This document shows, one piece after another, positions 14,810 to 24,300 of a stretch of DNA of 43,072 nucleotides (position 1 is the stretch's first letter; every line of letters begins with the position of its first letter). Origin of the DNA: a virus; the IMG/VR virus record IMGVR_UViG_3300015245_000020, positions 1 through 43,072 of that record; one strand, 5' to 3'. The notes beneath the pieces were generated by a model. That model saw only the letters and a program-made list of their open reading frames with translations. It was not told the DNA's origin and made no database searches. Position numbers and translations under genes: made by a program.

Positions 14810-15817
14810 ATGGCATTCCCAAACGTCACAGATATTGTGACGACTACCATTGAGTCGCGTACCCGGAAGATTCAGGATAACGTCCTGAATAACAACGCCG
14901 GACTCGCGTACATCAAGGAAAAAGGGAACGTCCGCACAGTCTCAGGTGGTTCGACTATCCTGGAAGAACTCAGCTTCGCGGAGAATGCGAATGCGGGGTG
15001 GTATTCGGGATATGACTTGCTGCCTGTCGCTGCACAGGACGTACTCTCGGCTGCACAATTCTCTCTGAAGCAAGCGGCTGTCCCCGTCGTTATTTCCGGC
15101 CTGGAAGAACTGCAAAATTCGGGCAAGGAACAAATGATGGACCTCATGGAAAACCGCATTACCGTTGCGGAATCCACGATGGCCAACCTGATTGCCCAGA
15201 GTTTCTACAGCGATGGAACCACTTTCGGTGGCAAAACAATCGTTGGCCTAGAAGCCGCGACTCCTGCCAATTCAAGTGGAACTAGCGGGCGTATCGCCAC
15301 AGCTACATATGGCTCAATTGACCGAGTTACGTGGGCTTTCTGGCGTCCGTGGGCTTCACATCCAACCACAGCGCTCACTGCCGCAACCATCCAGGATGCC
15401 ATGAACACTGTCTGGGGAAATCTCGTACGTGGGCGCGATCGGCCCGACGTGATTATCTCGGATACGTTCATGTGGGGGATCTATCTGCAATCACTTCAAT
15501 TGCAGCAGCGTTTCACAGATCCTTCCAAGGCGAAACTGGGCTTTCCCACTATGATGTACATGGACGCAGATGTGGTGCTTGACGGAGGTCTTTACTTCCC
15601 CTCCAGTGCCTTTGGCTCTGGCTCGGTAGCGAAGACGATGTACTTCCTCAACACCAAGTATCTGAAGTGGCGTCCACATGCCAGCCGAAACATGGTGCCT
15701 CTGTCTCCCAACCGTCGTTACTCTGTAAATCAGGATGCCGAAGTTACCATCCTGGCCTTTGCAGGCGCGATGACGTGCAATGGACAGGCGTTCCAGGGTC
15801 GTCTGACGAGCAACTAA
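14810..15817 (+). CDS. Major capsid protein
   Basis: The 335-aa protein begins MAFPNVTDIVTTTIESRTRK; the segments VSGGSTILEELSF and NAGWYSGYDLLPV, then a long helix and PDVIISDTFMWGIYLQSL, are typical of an HK97-fold capsid family of podophages and related phages. Length fits the family. It follows the scaffold and has a strong AGGAG. Codons are richer in G/C-ending, highly expressed types than in neighbouring genes. Confidence 0.9.
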   Translation: MAFPNVTDIVTTTIESRTRKIQDNVLNNNAGLAYIKEKGNVRTVSGGSTILEELSFAENANAGWYSGYDLLPVAAQDVLSAAQFSLKQAAVPVVISGLEELQNSGKEQMMDLMENRITVAESTMANLIAQSFYSDGTTFGGKTIVGLEAATPANSSGTSGRIATATYGSIDRVTWAFWRPWASHPTTALTAATIQDAMNTVWGNLVRGRDRPDVIISDTFMWGIYLQSLQLQQRFTDPSKAKLGFPTMMYMDADVVLDGGLYFPSSAFGSGSVAKTMYFLNTKYLKWRPHASRNMVPLSPNRRYSVNQDAEVTILAFAGAMTCNGQAFQGRLTSN

Positions 15818-15829
15818 GGAGATACCGAC

Positions 15830-16336
15830 ATGGCATACCAAGTTGTTGATGATCAAATCGGTGCCCCTCCTCTTACCGATGTTTCTACCACGCAGAAAGT
15901 TCCGTTGGGGACTATTGTCAAGATTCAAGACAATGCCCTTGCTGTTCCGACTGCGGGCGAGGCTCTGTACTTTAAAGCCTCTGGTGCCAGCATTGTCGCT
16001 GGTTCCATGGTGGACTATGACTCTTTTCTTGCGACAGGAGTCTTGTCTCCCGCCACGGCTGGAACTGGCCCCGTAGGAATCGCGTTTGCTACGGTTCTTT
16101 CGGGTTCATTCGGTTGGCTGCAAATCTCTGGAAAAGCAGCTGTGAAAGCTCCGAATGCGGTGGTGGCAGGTGCCGAAGTGTGGTCTCTGGCGGCAACTCC
16201 GGGAAGTGTAGATGATGCGGTGGTAGCAGGGGAGCAAATCCTCAACGCCAAGTTCTCTTCGACTACTCCGGTTCCCGCTGCGGGCTTCGCATGGATGGAA
16301 ATGGATCGTCCATTCCATCAAGGTGGAATCACGTAA
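15830..16336 (+). CDS. Putative capsid decoration protein
   Basis: The 168-aa protein is encoded 12 bases after the capsid gene. It starts MAYQVVDDQIGAPPLTDVSTTQ and continues with VPLGTIVKIQDNALAVPTAGEALYFKASGA, a beta-rich pattern like small head-stabilising proteins. GFGWLQISGKAAVKAPNAV-like strands and a C-terminus DRPFHQGGIT follow. It should bind the outer capsid lattice. AAGGAG with suitable spacing supports the start. Confidence 0.7.
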   Translation: MAYQVVDDQIGAPPLTDVSTTQKVPLGTIVKIQDNALAVPTAGEALYFKASGASIVAGSMVDYDSFLATGVLSPATAGTGPVGIAFATVLSGSFGWLQISGKAAVKAPNAVVAGAEVWSLAATPGSVDDAVVAGEQILNAKFSSTTPVPAAGFAWMEMDRPFHQGGIT

Positions 16337-16342
16337 TCTAAC

Positions 16343-16669
16343 GTGAGCAGTCTGACAGGAGTCTACGGAACAAACGGTCGTATAACAACGACTGCCGGGG
16401 CTCCTGTCATTTTTCATAGTGGCATCCCTTTTGATGCCGCAGGTGCTCTCTGTATAGTGGCTTCAGCACCTGGAGGAATATTTGATGGGTCAGTAATGCT
16501 TGATCCTGTAACTGGTGGAATGATGGCTTCCCTCGTAGCGGCAATAGATCACTATCAGGGAGGGTTACCTTTAGATGTTAATGGAGCACTCTGTACAGAG
16601 GTTGCAGCCCCAGTGATATTTGAAGGTGGTGTGGGAATTACGGCTGCGGGTCGCGTAGCTGTCAACTAG
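16343..16669 (+). CDS. Small virion protein with internal repeat, 108 aa
   Basis: A GTG start lies six bases after the previous stop. Two related blocks, SGIPFDAAGALCIVASAP and GGLPLDVNGALCTEVAAP, followed by GVGITAAGRVAVN, show a 'G-hydrophobic-P-x-D-x-x-G-A-L' repeat common in small phage structural proteins. Function is unknown; association with the capsid or a tail fibre is likely from position. Confidence 0.65.
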   Translation: MSSLTGVYGTNGRITTTAGAPVIFHSGIPFDAAGALCIVASAPGGIFDGSVMLDPVTGGMMASLVAAIDHYQGGLPLDVNGALCTEVAAPVIFEGGVGITAAGRVAVN

Positions 16670-16678
16670 GAGAATTGT

Positions 16679-17065
16679 GTGATAAATATGATGCAACCCG
16701 GGATGATTAAGGCGGCATTTCAGCAAGCCCAAAATCCTGCAGCAATTCCTCCCCGTACTACAATGCCTGTGGCTCTTCCTGGAATGATTCCTCCTGGAGG
16801 AGGCGGATTTATGACTCCCCCTAAGTATTCCGCACAACCTGTAGCTTCTACGGGAGGAATGCCTTTACGCACGGGAGGTCCTGTTCTGCCTCCGGCATAT
16901 TCCGCATCTCCGCCGCAGTACGGCCCGCAGTCTCCTGTTCAACCAATGAGAACTGCTGGGCCTGTCGCGCCGCCAATGGCTCAAGCAACGCCTGTTCCCA
17001 ACATGCCGCGATATAATGCTTTTCAACAGCAGATGGCGCAGGCGCAAATGCTTAGAGGTAGATAG
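16679..17065 (+). CDS. Pro/Gln/Met-rich low-complexity protein, 128 aa
   Basis: The start is GTG at 16679 or ATG at 16688 (both follow AGGAG). Composition is dominated by Pro, Gly, Gln, Met and Ala with PPxYSA-like segments (TPPKYSAQP, LPPAYSASPPQYGPQ); the C-terminus is QQQMAQAQMLRGR. It is predicted to be largely disordered. In this position it may be a linker or internal virion protein. A hairpin of unknown role (17073-17093) follows. Confidence 0.6.
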   Translation: MINMMQPGMIKAAFQQAQNPAAIPPRTTMPVALPGMIPPGGGGFMTPPKYSAQPVASTGGMPLRTGGPVLPPAYSASPPQYGPQSPVQPMRTAGPVAPPMAQATPVPNMPRYNAFQQQMAQAQMLRGR

Positions 17066-17072
17066 ACCCTAA

Positions 17073-17093
17073 GTTGACTGGGGATCAGTCAAC
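17073..17093 (+). promoter_or_regulatory. Perfect 8-bp hairpin between virion genes
   Basis: GTTGACTG-ggggat-like loop-CAGTCAAC forms a perfect 8-bp stem with a five-base loop (GGGAT). No T-tract follows, so it is not an intrinsic terminator. TATACT at 17102 has no -35 at proper distance. It may be a processing site between transcript halves. Confidence 0.4.
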
Positions 17094-17125
17094 AACCGAG
17101 TTATACTAAGGTCAGGAGACACGAT

Positions 17126-17713
17126 ATGGTAATCGGAGAATTGGAGTATGATCACAATGTTTTCAAACAAGATCAAGCAGGGGATGAAAAGCTAGCTATT
17201 CGTTTCTTCCGTAAGGCAAAACAGGATTCAGAATCTTCAATCAGGGAAAATCGCCCTGTTTTCATGGAGATAGACTACATTCAGATTGTAGTCCCTGGAG
17301 ATAGAACCAGCACAATTGTCCGCCCTGTAACTGATTCAGATATAGGGCGTTTCGGCAAGCAATACGAGCATTGGAAGAAGACTAATCAAGAAGAAATGCT
17401 CAATGGTACTCCTCTTGATGCTTGGGGTATCCTAAATCTGGCACAAATCGAAGAATTTCGGTACTTTGGTGTTCGCACTATTGAACACATGGCAAATCTT
17501 CGAGATGATATTTGCCAAAAAATCATGGGAGCCACTCAGCTTAAGCAGAAAGCCACGGCATTTCTAGAAATGGCTAAGGCGGATGCTCCCCTCAAGAAAG
17601 TCCAAGAAGAACTGGACAAGCGAGACACCACCATTGCTTCTCTTGAAGAAGCTGTCAAGCAACAGGGTAAATTGATCGAAGAACTTCAAAAAGCAGGCGC
17701 TAAGAAAGGGTAG
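17126..17713 (+). CDS. Conserved virion-region protein with C-terminal coiled coil, 195 aa
   Basis: The sequence includes LAIRFFRKAKQDSESSIREN, FMEIDYIQIVVPGD and IVRPVTDSDIGRFGKQY, a conserved pattern in many podophages next to connector genes; the function is not known. Residues about 145-190 are a coiled coil (KVQEELDKRDTTIASLEEAV). A good AGGAGA precedes the ATG. It is probably a minor structural or assembly protein. Confidence 0.7.
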   Translation: MVIGELEYDHNVFKQDQAGDEKLAIRFFRKAKQDSESSIRENRPVFMEIDYIQIVVPGDRTSTIVRPVTDSDIGRFGKQYEHWKKTNQEEMLNGTPLDAWGILNLAQIEEFRYFGVRTIEHMANLRDDICQKIMGATQLKQKATAFLEMAKADAPLKKVQEELDKRDTTIASLEEAVKQQGKLIEELQKAGAKKG

Positions 17714-17715
17714 AT

Positions 17716-18465
17716 GTGACCACTACGATTACAGATTACACCTATGGCTCAGCCATTCAGGAGATCTGTAAGCTGGTGGGCCATACCTCTATTCCTACTG
17801 ATCCCGCAGGGTCTAGCGACCCTGCGATTCAGCAGATGGGTTCAGCCATTAAGATTGCTTTGGATGAACTACTCACCATTATGGATTGGCAGGATCTTAC
17901 AGTTCGTGCCACCATTTCGGTTGTAGGTGATAATCCTTCTCAAATAGAGAAAGGGTTTGCGCTACCCTCAGATTTTGAAAGATTTATAGATCAGAGTCAG
18001 TGGGCGGGTACTCAGCAACTTCCCGCTGGAGGTCCAATAACGAATATGGATTGGATGGCTTATGTCATTCAAACCGCCTCGCTGAAACTTTCTCTGTATT
18101 GGCAGATGCGCGGAGATCAAATTTTCTTTTTGACTCCCCCATTTCCTACTCCTTCTGCATTTAACTACATGTATGTCTCAAGAGCACAGGTGATTGCCTC
18201 TAATGGGACAGATTTTAAGAACTATCCGACAGCCAATTCAGATACTTTCAAACTCGCAAGTAATCTAGTGATGTTGCTTGGACGAGCAAAGTATCTTGAA
18301 TTAAAGGGTTTTGACGCCACAGGCGCTACAAGGGACTATATTACCGCTCTCGATTCTAAGATAAGCGGCAACAAGGGGGCGCAAGTTCTTAGTCTTGCAA
18401 GAAGGCGAGTAATTCCGCTCCTTAATCCGGCATCTAATTTGCCGAATACTGGTTTCGGAACCTAA
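17716..18465 (+). CDS. Putative head-to-tail connector (adaptor)
   Basis: The 249-aa protein has a GTG start; the overlapping ATG two bases earlier meets a stop at once. Text such as GFALPSDFERFIDQSQW and FNYMYVSRAQVI is shared with adaptor or tail-tube A type proteins that bind below the portal in podophages. Its position directly before the nozzle-like gene, with a one-base overlap (TAATG), supports this. The family match is moderate. Confidence 0.6.
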   Translation: MTTTITDYTYGSAIQEICKLVGHTSIPTDPAGSSDPAIQQMGSAIKIALDELLTIMDWQDLTVRATISVVGDNPSQIEKGFALPSDFERFIDQSQWAGTQQLPAGGPITNMDWMAYVIQTASLKLSLYWQMRGDQIFFLTPPFPTPSAFNYMYVSRAQVIASNGTDFKNYPTANSDTFKLASNLVMLLGRAKYLELKGFDATGATRDYITALDSKISGNKGAQVLSLARRRVIPLLNPASNLPNTGFGT

Positions 18466-20144
18466 TGCCCGGACTTGCTCTCGCTAAACCGACGCGCAAG
18501 GCATCCAGGTATGCCGCGCAGGTTCAGAATCATAAGTATGCCATCTTTCCTGCCCCAGTTATGGGGTTGGATGTGTCCGCCCCATTTACAGAACAAGATC
18601 CCCGGACTGGCACAGTTCTTGAGAATTTTATTGTTCGTCGTTTAGGCAGTGAACTTCGTGGGGGGTATAAGAGGCATAATTCTAACCTCGGTGGTATAGG
18701 TTCTGAATCTGGTGTGGCTACGATGATGGCCTACCAGCCGCCTCGTGGTCCTGGAAGTGCCGCAGCTTCTAAGCTCTTTGCTGCCTGCCAGAATGGAAAT
18801 ATCTATGATGTAACCTCAATTTCTAATGAGGCTACCACTCTTGGAGTTTCTAAAGCTGTTCCAGGACAAACTGAACCCGGATTCTTTAGTTTTATCAATT
18901 TTGCTACGGCGAACACAAATTACCTCTGCGCTGTATCTGCTGGAGGAGGTTACTTCACTTACGATGCAGCAGGAGGGTGGATTGATCGTACTGCCGCTGT
19001 GACGGGAGTCACTGGGGGTGCGATTACCTTTGACTTCATTATGGCGTGGAAGAATAAACTCTGGTTCATCCAAGAGAATTCAACTGTAGCCTACTTCCTT
19101 CCCACTGGTTCGATTGTAGGGGCTGCATCTCTCTTTGACTTTGGTCCTCTCTTGGTGCATGGTGGCGAATTGCGCTCCATGGCCTCTTGGACTCTTGATG
19201 CTGGAGATGGAGTTGATGATAAACTCATCATTGCCGGGGCTCAAGGAGATATCCTCATATACGGTGGAACAGATCCCACTACAGCCGCCACTTTCGGATT
19301 GATTGGTCGCTGGTTTGTTGGGCCTCCGCCAAAAGGTCGTCGGTTTATGACTAATTACGGAGGGGATATGGCTATTCTCTCCGAAACTGGGTTGACTTTT
19401 ATCTCACAAGTTACTCAGGCTCTTGGCCTTGTTGATCCTGAAGGTCCCTCTCAGGATACAGAGGCGCGCAGATTTAATGAAGTTATCTCGCAGTATGTTA
19501 GAGATAACCGAGATCTAAACGGCTTTGCGATGTGCTTTGTGCCCTCTTTGGAGGCTTTAATTCTGAGCACTCCTGATCCGCACAATATCACTACCTTTGG
19601 ATTTCAGTTTGTGTACTCTACAATTCCACAGGGATTTTCTACGTTTATAAACGTCCCTATGATGGCTATGGATGTGTTTGATGGAGATTTGTTCATAGGC
19701 ACTCCTTTTGGAATTGTGGCCCGAGCCTTTGCCAATGATAGTGATGGTGAACTATCTGATGGTACTATCGGAAACACTGTGGTAGGATCTCTTCAAACTG
19801 CCTTTGTTGCTCCGCCTGATGACCGAGCTAGTTTGAAGCGCCCCCTGCTCATAATGCCAATGGTACAGTCCAGTGATACCCCTAGTATGAGCGCTAAGGT
19901 CAACACTGAATGGTCAGGAGCTTCCATAGCTGGTTCCCCATCATTCAACCCCAATACTACATCTACCTGGGATAATGGTAAGTGGGATACAGCTATCTGG
20001 GCTGGAGTAGCTGCCACTTTCTTTTTATGGATTGGGGCTACAGGTCTTGGGGCTTACTTTGCTCTTCGTCTTCAACTTATCGGGAAACGTGGAACTACTT
20101 TCACCAGTTGGAAGTTGATCTATGAACCCGGAGGGATAATGTAA
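18465..20144 (+). CDS. Putative tail nozzle / DNA-stabilisation protein
   Basis: The 559-aa protein starts with a basic tail, then PAPVMGLDVSAPFTEQDPRTG and LENFIVRRLGSELRGGYKRH, typical of long beta-propeller-like nozzle proteins that plug the podovirus tail. Repeated strand pairs such as NYLCAVSAGGGYFTYDAAGGW and ENSTVAYFLPTGS follow. One-base overlaps link it to both neighbours. Location after the adaptor supports the role; sequence alone would allow a tail-hub alternative. Confidence 0.65.
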   Translation: MPGLALAKPTRKASRYAAQVQNHKYAIFPAPVMGLDVSAPFTEQDPRTGTVLENFIVRRLGSELRGGYKRHNSNLGGIGSESGVATMMAYQPPRGPGSAAASKLFAACQNGNIYDVTSISNEATTLGVSKAVPGQTEPGFFSFINFATANTNYLCAVSAGGGYFTYDAAGGWIDRTAAVTGVTGGAITFDFIMAWKNKLWFIQENSTVAYFLPTGSIVGAASLFDFGPLLVHGGELRSMASWTLDAGDGVDDKLIIAGAQGDILIYGGTDPTTAATFGLIGRWFVGPPPKGRRFMTNYGGDMAILSETGLTFISQVTQALGLVDPEGPSQDTEARRFNEVISQYVRDNRDLNGFAMCFVPSLEALILSTPDPHNITTFGFQFVYSTIPQGFSTFINVPMMAMDVFDGDLFIGTPFGIVARAFANDSDGELSDGTIGNTVVGSLQTAFVAPPDDRASLKRPLLIMPMVQSSDTPSMSAKVNTEWSGASIAGSPSFNPNTTSTWDNGKWDTAIWAGVAATFFLWIGATGLGAYFALRLQLIGKRGTTFTSWKLIYEPGGIM

Positions 20145-21202
20145 TGGGATTCAGTCTAGGCAGCATTGGCGGATTCTTAGCTGACCCTATAGGATCTACT
20201 GTCGGAGCTATTACAGGAACTCCTTCTGTTGGAGGAATTGCGGGGAATATTCTGAATGGACCTCCCCAAGCCCCGCCGCCTCCAGACTATACTGGGGCGG
20301 CTAATGCTCAAGGTGAGCAAAATCAGGCTGTAAATGCTCAGCAAACGGCGGCAAATCGCCCAGACCAAACCACTCCATTTGGAACTTCTACTTGGACTTC
20401 TTCAGCAGGAGTTGATCCTGCCACTGGCACGCCCATTACGAATTGGGCGCAGAATATATCTCTTGATCCATCACTGCAAAGTGCTTTAGATAGTCAAACT
20501 GCTCTGCAAGGGGGTAGGTCTGCTCTTGCTGGCGACATGATGGATCGCGTGGCTAATGACTTTAGCACACCATTCGACTTCTCTGGAGCGCCTGCGGCTG
20601 GAACTGCTGCTTCGCCTACTACTGGACCGATGAATGCTGATGATTTCTCAGCACAGAGAGATCAGTATATAAATCAACTTCGCCAACAACAGCAGCCTGA
20701 ACATGATATTCAGACTGAACAAACTCGTACCATGTTGGCGAACCAAGGGCTTACCCCTGGAAGTGATGCCTACAATACCGAATTGCGTAGGTTGAGCGAA
20801 GCACAAGGGCGTGATGATATCAATGCTGTCACGGCTGGCAATACTCTACAGCAACAAATGAATGCCCAGAAACTGGCTACTGAAGGTCAGCAATTTGGGC
20901 AAGAGAGTACACAATTTGGACAGCAAAATCAAGCTCGCCAGCAATCCATCGCTGAAGAAGCCCAGAAACGTGGAATGTCTCTAAATGAGATGAATGCACT
21001 TCTCTCTGGGCAACAGGTCAATGAGCCTCAAATGCCTTCCTTTCAAGGAGCGGCAGCAGCTACCCCGGCACCTATCTTCCCCGCCGCTGTAGCTCAAGGA
21101 AACTATGCACTGGGGGCTGCTGGAATAAATCAAGCAGCCTACGGTTCTCAAATGCAGGGTCTCGGGCAGCTAGGTGGAATGGCTGCTATGGCGATGATGT
21201 AG
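20144..21202 (+). CDS. Putative tail/ejection protein, 352 aa
   Basis: A Gly-rich, hydrophobic N-terminus (GFSLGSIGGFLADPIG) is followed by Pro/Ala spacer and QQTAANRPDQTTPFGTSTW, a motif common to podophage proteins that sit at the tail tip or are ejected with the DNA. The middle and end are Gln-rich helices (QQFGQESTQFGQQNQ) and an Ala/Met-rich C-terminus. It probably helps DNA cross the envelope. Confidence 0.6.
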   Translation: MGFSLGSIGGFLADPIGSTVGAITGTPSVGGIAGNILNGPPQAPPPPDYTGAANAQGEQNQAVNAQQTAANRPDQTTPFGTSTWTSSAGVDPATGTPITNWAQNISLDPSLQSALDSQTALQGGRSALAGDMMDRVANDFSTPFDFSGAPAAGTAASPTTGPMNADDFSAQRDQYINQLRQQQQPEHDIQTEQTRTMLANQGLTPGSDAYNTELRRLSEAQGRDDINAVTAGNTLQQQMNAQKLATEGQQFGQESTQFGQQNQARQQSIAEEAQKRGMSLNEMNALLSGQQVNEPQMPSFQGAAAATPAPIFPAAVAQGNYALGAAGINQAAYGSQMQGLGQLGGMAAMAMM

Positions 21203-21210
21203 GAGAGAAA

Positions 21211-21588
21211 ATGACTGAAGAAGACATCAAACTACAGTACCCCGGGATTTCTAATGAACTTGTACAGCAAATCCTATCTCTTCATGAGGGTGATCCCTCA
21301 CACTACGCCAAGCAGTATGAACAAGGGGCGTACCTTCGTAGATTTGCTACTGGAGATTCCGCGCATACCGGGGCTGGGGCCATTGCTCAGACCATAGCTG
21401 GTGCTCTATCTGCTAAGAAAGACAAGGAATACGCGGACTTGCTTCGTGGATATCAGGGTAAAGTCACCAAAGCTCGTAAGAATTGGTGGGAATCACGTTA
21501 TCCAGAATCAGTAACTGGAATGCCCGAACAACTGAGCGGCCCTACTGAGGATATGCAGGGTTCCTCTATTGGTGATGCGGTGTACTAA
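21211..21588 (+). CDS. Small ejection-module protein, 125 aa
   Basis: A good GGAG precedes the ATG by five bases. The protein is helical and charged (EEDIKLQYPGISNELVQQIL) with a Gly/Ala-rich middle (AHTGAGAIAQTIAGALSAKKDKEYADLL). No family is recognised. It is located inside the ejection module and overlaps the next gene by one base (TAATG). Confidence 0.6.
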   Translation: MTEEDIKLQYPGISNELVQQILSLHEGDPSHYAKQYEQGAYLRRFATGDSAHTGAGAIAQTIAGALSAKKDKEYADLLRGYQGKVTKARKNWWESRYPESVTGMPEQLSGPTEDMQGSSIGDAVY

Positions 21589-22598
21589 TGCCAGATACAG
21601 CCTACACTCCTAGAATCTTGAAACTTTCTGCTCAATTAGCGGATATTCAAGATGAGCCTGCTGGCCCTATGTTTTCCCCAGAAGAAATTGCTGCCCGTAA
21701 GGCGAAGCAATTTAAGGATGAACAACTAAGTATCCTTGGAAAACTTTCTGGGGATAAAGAACTTGAAACTGTGGGAGCGGCCTTGCTTCCTCATGCTTTG
21801 AAGGCAGCAGAACCTCGCTATACTGAGCATGGCGAGTTTGATCCCCTTTCGGGAGAACTTCGCACTTTCCCAGAGTATGAGCGCCGCCGTAAGGAAGAAC
21901 GCACGGCTAGGGAATTGCAGGGCCTTCAAATGAAGGATGAGATTGCCCGCCAAACTCAGCCTTATAAAGATGCCAAGCAGGCAATGGATGAGGAAAAACT
22001 CCGTTTAGCCCAGGAGCGTCTTGATTTGGCGAAAGCTAGGGCGGCTAATTCACTTCAAGGAAAGCCGCTTACAGGCCAAGTCTATAAGGATGTTAAGCGC
22101 CTTGGTGATGATGCACAGAATTTGTCTATGATTCGCAACAATTTTGATGCGAATTTTACTGAAACCTCTAAAGGGATTTCTCCTCTAGGGGCATTGCAAG
22201 ATCGAGCAGCGGCATTAGCTCCAGGATTTGCTCCCGATGCATGGGTTAGAAATCGTGATGCATGGGCAGATCTCCAACGCCTTAAGGAAATGAAGTCGCG
22301 TTATGATCTCTTTGGTGCCACTCTCACTGGGCACGAAAAAGCGTCATGGGAATCGGTTACGCCCCCACGTGGATCTACAAAGGATGAATTAAATCAGTGG
22401 TTCACCAAACAGCATGAACTTCTGCAAAGGGCTATTAATCGAGGAGCTTCTGCCGCAGCGGCAGGAGGTTACAACCAGCAGCAAATCGAGGAAATGACTG
22501 GAGGTTCTTGGAAAGCTCCGCGTAAAAGTGGGGGTCTAAGCCCAGAGCAACAGAAGGAAATGGACGACCTAGAAAAGGAGCTTGGCGGTGGACGATGA
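21588..22598 (+). CDS. Helical internal virion protein, 336 aa
   Basis: A long charged helical protein: AEPRYTEHGEFDPLSGELRTF, then a continuous Glu/Arg/Lys coiled coil (about 100-150, RKEERTARELQGLQMKDE) and a globular-looking C-terminal half with SRYDLFGATLTGHEKASWESVTPP. The last segment resembles a pattern seen in phage ejection proteins. No catalytic motif is visible. It is probably injected or core-forming. Confidence 0.6.
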   Translation: MPDTAYTPRILKLSAQLADIQDEPAGPMFSPEEIAARKAKQFKDEQLSILGKLSGDKELETVGAALLPHALKAAEPRYTEHGEFDPLSGELRTFPEYERRRKEERTARELQGLQMKDEIARQTQPYKDAKQAMDEEKLRLAQERLDLAKARAANSLQGKPLTGQVYKDVKRLGDDAQNLSMIRNNFDANFTETSKGISPLGALQDRAAALAPGFAPDAWVRNRDAWADLQRLKEMKSRYDLFGATLTGHEKASWESVTPPRGSTKDELNQWFTKQHELLQRAINRGASAAAAGGYNQQQIEEMTGGSWKAPRKSGGLSPEQQKEMDDLEKELGGGR

Positions 22599-24297
22599 AG
22601 AGCGCCTAGCTAAACTGAGGCGTCTAAAAGAACTTCGGGAACTGGCAGCAGCCGCTGACGCATCGCCAGCTATAACCCCTACCCCGGGCCTACCTACACC
22701 CCCGCAAAGTGGTCCTGACGCGTCTACGCCTTACGGCGGTGTATCTACCAAGGGCTACAGGTTTGGTGCGCTAGACCAAACTCTTAAGCAAATGGGTGAA
22801 GAAGCGTCTCCTCTGAGTAAAATCGGCCTTGGCGCATTAGAGTCTGGTGCCCGGACTGCTAGAGCTTTTGGTCTTCCACAATCTCTTCGGGCTATGGGCG
22901 TGGACCTTGATCCTCAAGGTGATACTGCTCTTGATAAAGTAGGAAAAGGTACAGGATTTCTAGGCGGCGTGGGTGATTTAGCTGGTACTCTAACACAGGC
23001 TGTACCTCTAGGAGCTAGAATGGCAGCGATGGGGGCAAAAATGATGCCTGCCAGAGTGACTGCTTTCCTTGAGGCTAACCCTAGATTAGCAGCATATCTT
23101 GGAGCTTCCACAGGTGCCGCAGGCACTACGGCAGTTATGACTCCTGGAGATGTGGGTGAGCGTGGTACTCAGGCTATGTATGCTGCCGGACTTGCTCTTC
23201 CACTTACTGCGGCTGCGAGAAATATCTCCAAGCCTGTAGAATTGAGTGATATAGGACAGCAAATCAAGGCTGCCACTGGGGAGACACCCCCTGTTCACAT
23301 TGGAGCCGAAAGCAAAATGCTCCGAGATATTGGCAGCCTAGAAAAGAATCTTCCTATGGTTGGGAGTCGTCTTCAAGAAGGTGAGCGCAGAGTATTCGAT
23401 GCTGGAGTTAAGCAACTCTGGTCGCATGCTACACCTCCTGGAATGCCAAGTCTTGTTGAACATGCAAGCGAGGTAAAACGTGGCCCCATCTTTTCACAGC
23501 TCGAGGATCAGTTTGACCAAGCGTATTCTTCGCTACTTAAAGGGCAGCGAATCCCGACTACTAATGCTGATCGAACAGCTATTACTAATTTAGTAGATCG
23601 TGAACTTGTTCCTGCTGACGCAGCTAAAGTCCATAAGATTCTTGGTGACTATTTTCCCAAGGGTAATTTCATGGGCGGAGAGTCTTGGAAAGAACTTCAG
23701 GGCATTATTCGCTCTAAAGCCTCTAAATTCAATGCTAGCGATGATGAGGCCACTCAGCTTGTGGGCCAGACTCTTGATAAGGTAGAGGGTTATCTCGTCA
23801 AAATGCGAAATAAAGCGCTTCCTAAGGATATAAGTCGCCAGTTGGATGCTACAGATCAGGCGCATTCTGTTCGGCAACTTCTTGAAGATGCTATTTCTTC
23901 AAAAGGTGGCGAAAAGGGATTGACGCCAGAAATGTTGTCAAATGCCTTGCGTTCACGCACTACTGACGCTACAATAGCGAAAGGTGGCGGAGTAGGGCAG
24001 CCTCTAATTGACCCTCTCTCCGCTACTCTAGGATCTATGGCGGAAAAGTCACTCCCCAGTGCAATGTGGGGAGCTGCAAAGGTGGCTGGATTGGGAGTCG
24101 CTGGATCACAAGCTGGAACAGCAGCTCCACTCATGACTCTTCCTATCCTAGCTCCATGGCTTGGAGCTAGTAGAACTGGAGCTAAGGCGGCATTTGGGGA
24201 ATTTGAAATGCAGAAGGCTTTGGCAGAAGCAATGAGAAATCACCCCACCAGATTACCTTCTGGTGCGGCAGCGTTGGAACTTCAATCACAGGAGTGA
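22588..24297 (+). CDS. Large internal/ejection protein with hydrophobic segments
   Basis: The start is assigned to GTG at 22588, seven bases after AAAAGGAG; the in-frame TTG at 22582 touches the ribosome site. The 569-aa product has a helical N-terminus (LAKLRRLKELRELAAAAD), Pro-rich linker, and Ala/Gly-rich hydrophobic stretches around residues 135-200 and 470-530 that could insert into membranes. A large protein with membrane-active segments at this place fits an ejection protein that helps form the trans-envelope channel. It overlaps the preceding gene by 11 bases. Confidence 0.65.
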   Translation: MDDEERLAKLRRLKELRELAAAADASPAITPTPGLPTPPQSGPDASTPYGGVSTKGYRFGALDQTLKQMGEEASPLSKIGLGALESGARTARAFGLPQSLRAMGVDLDPQGDTALDKVGKGTGFLGGVGDLAGTLTQAVPLGARMAAMGAKMMPARVTAFLEANPRLAAYLGASTGAAGTTAVMTPGDVGERGTQAMYAAGLALPLTAAARNISKPVELSDIGQQIKAATGETPPVHIGAESKMLRDIGSLEKNLPMVGSRLQEGERRVFDAGVKQLWSHATPPGMPSLVEHASEVKRGPIFSQLEDQFDQAYSSLLKGQRIPTTNADRTAITNLVDRELVPADAAKVHKILGDYFPKGNFMGGESWKELQGIIRSKASKFNASDDEATQLVGQTLDKVEGYLVKMRNKALPKDISRQLDATDQAHSVRQLLEDAISSKGGEKGLTPEMLSNALRSRTTDATIAKGGGVGQPLIDPLSATLGSMAEKSLPSAMWGAAKVAGLGVAGSQAGTAAPLMTLPILAPWLGASRTGAKAAFGEFEMQKALAEAMRNHPTRLPSGAAALELQSQE

Positions 24298-24300
24298 CGC

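Noticed and set aside
17074-17107. Promoter TTGACT ... TATACT before the 195-aa gene
   Set aside because: The spacer is 22 bp, too long for sigma70; TTGACT is part of the hairpin stem.
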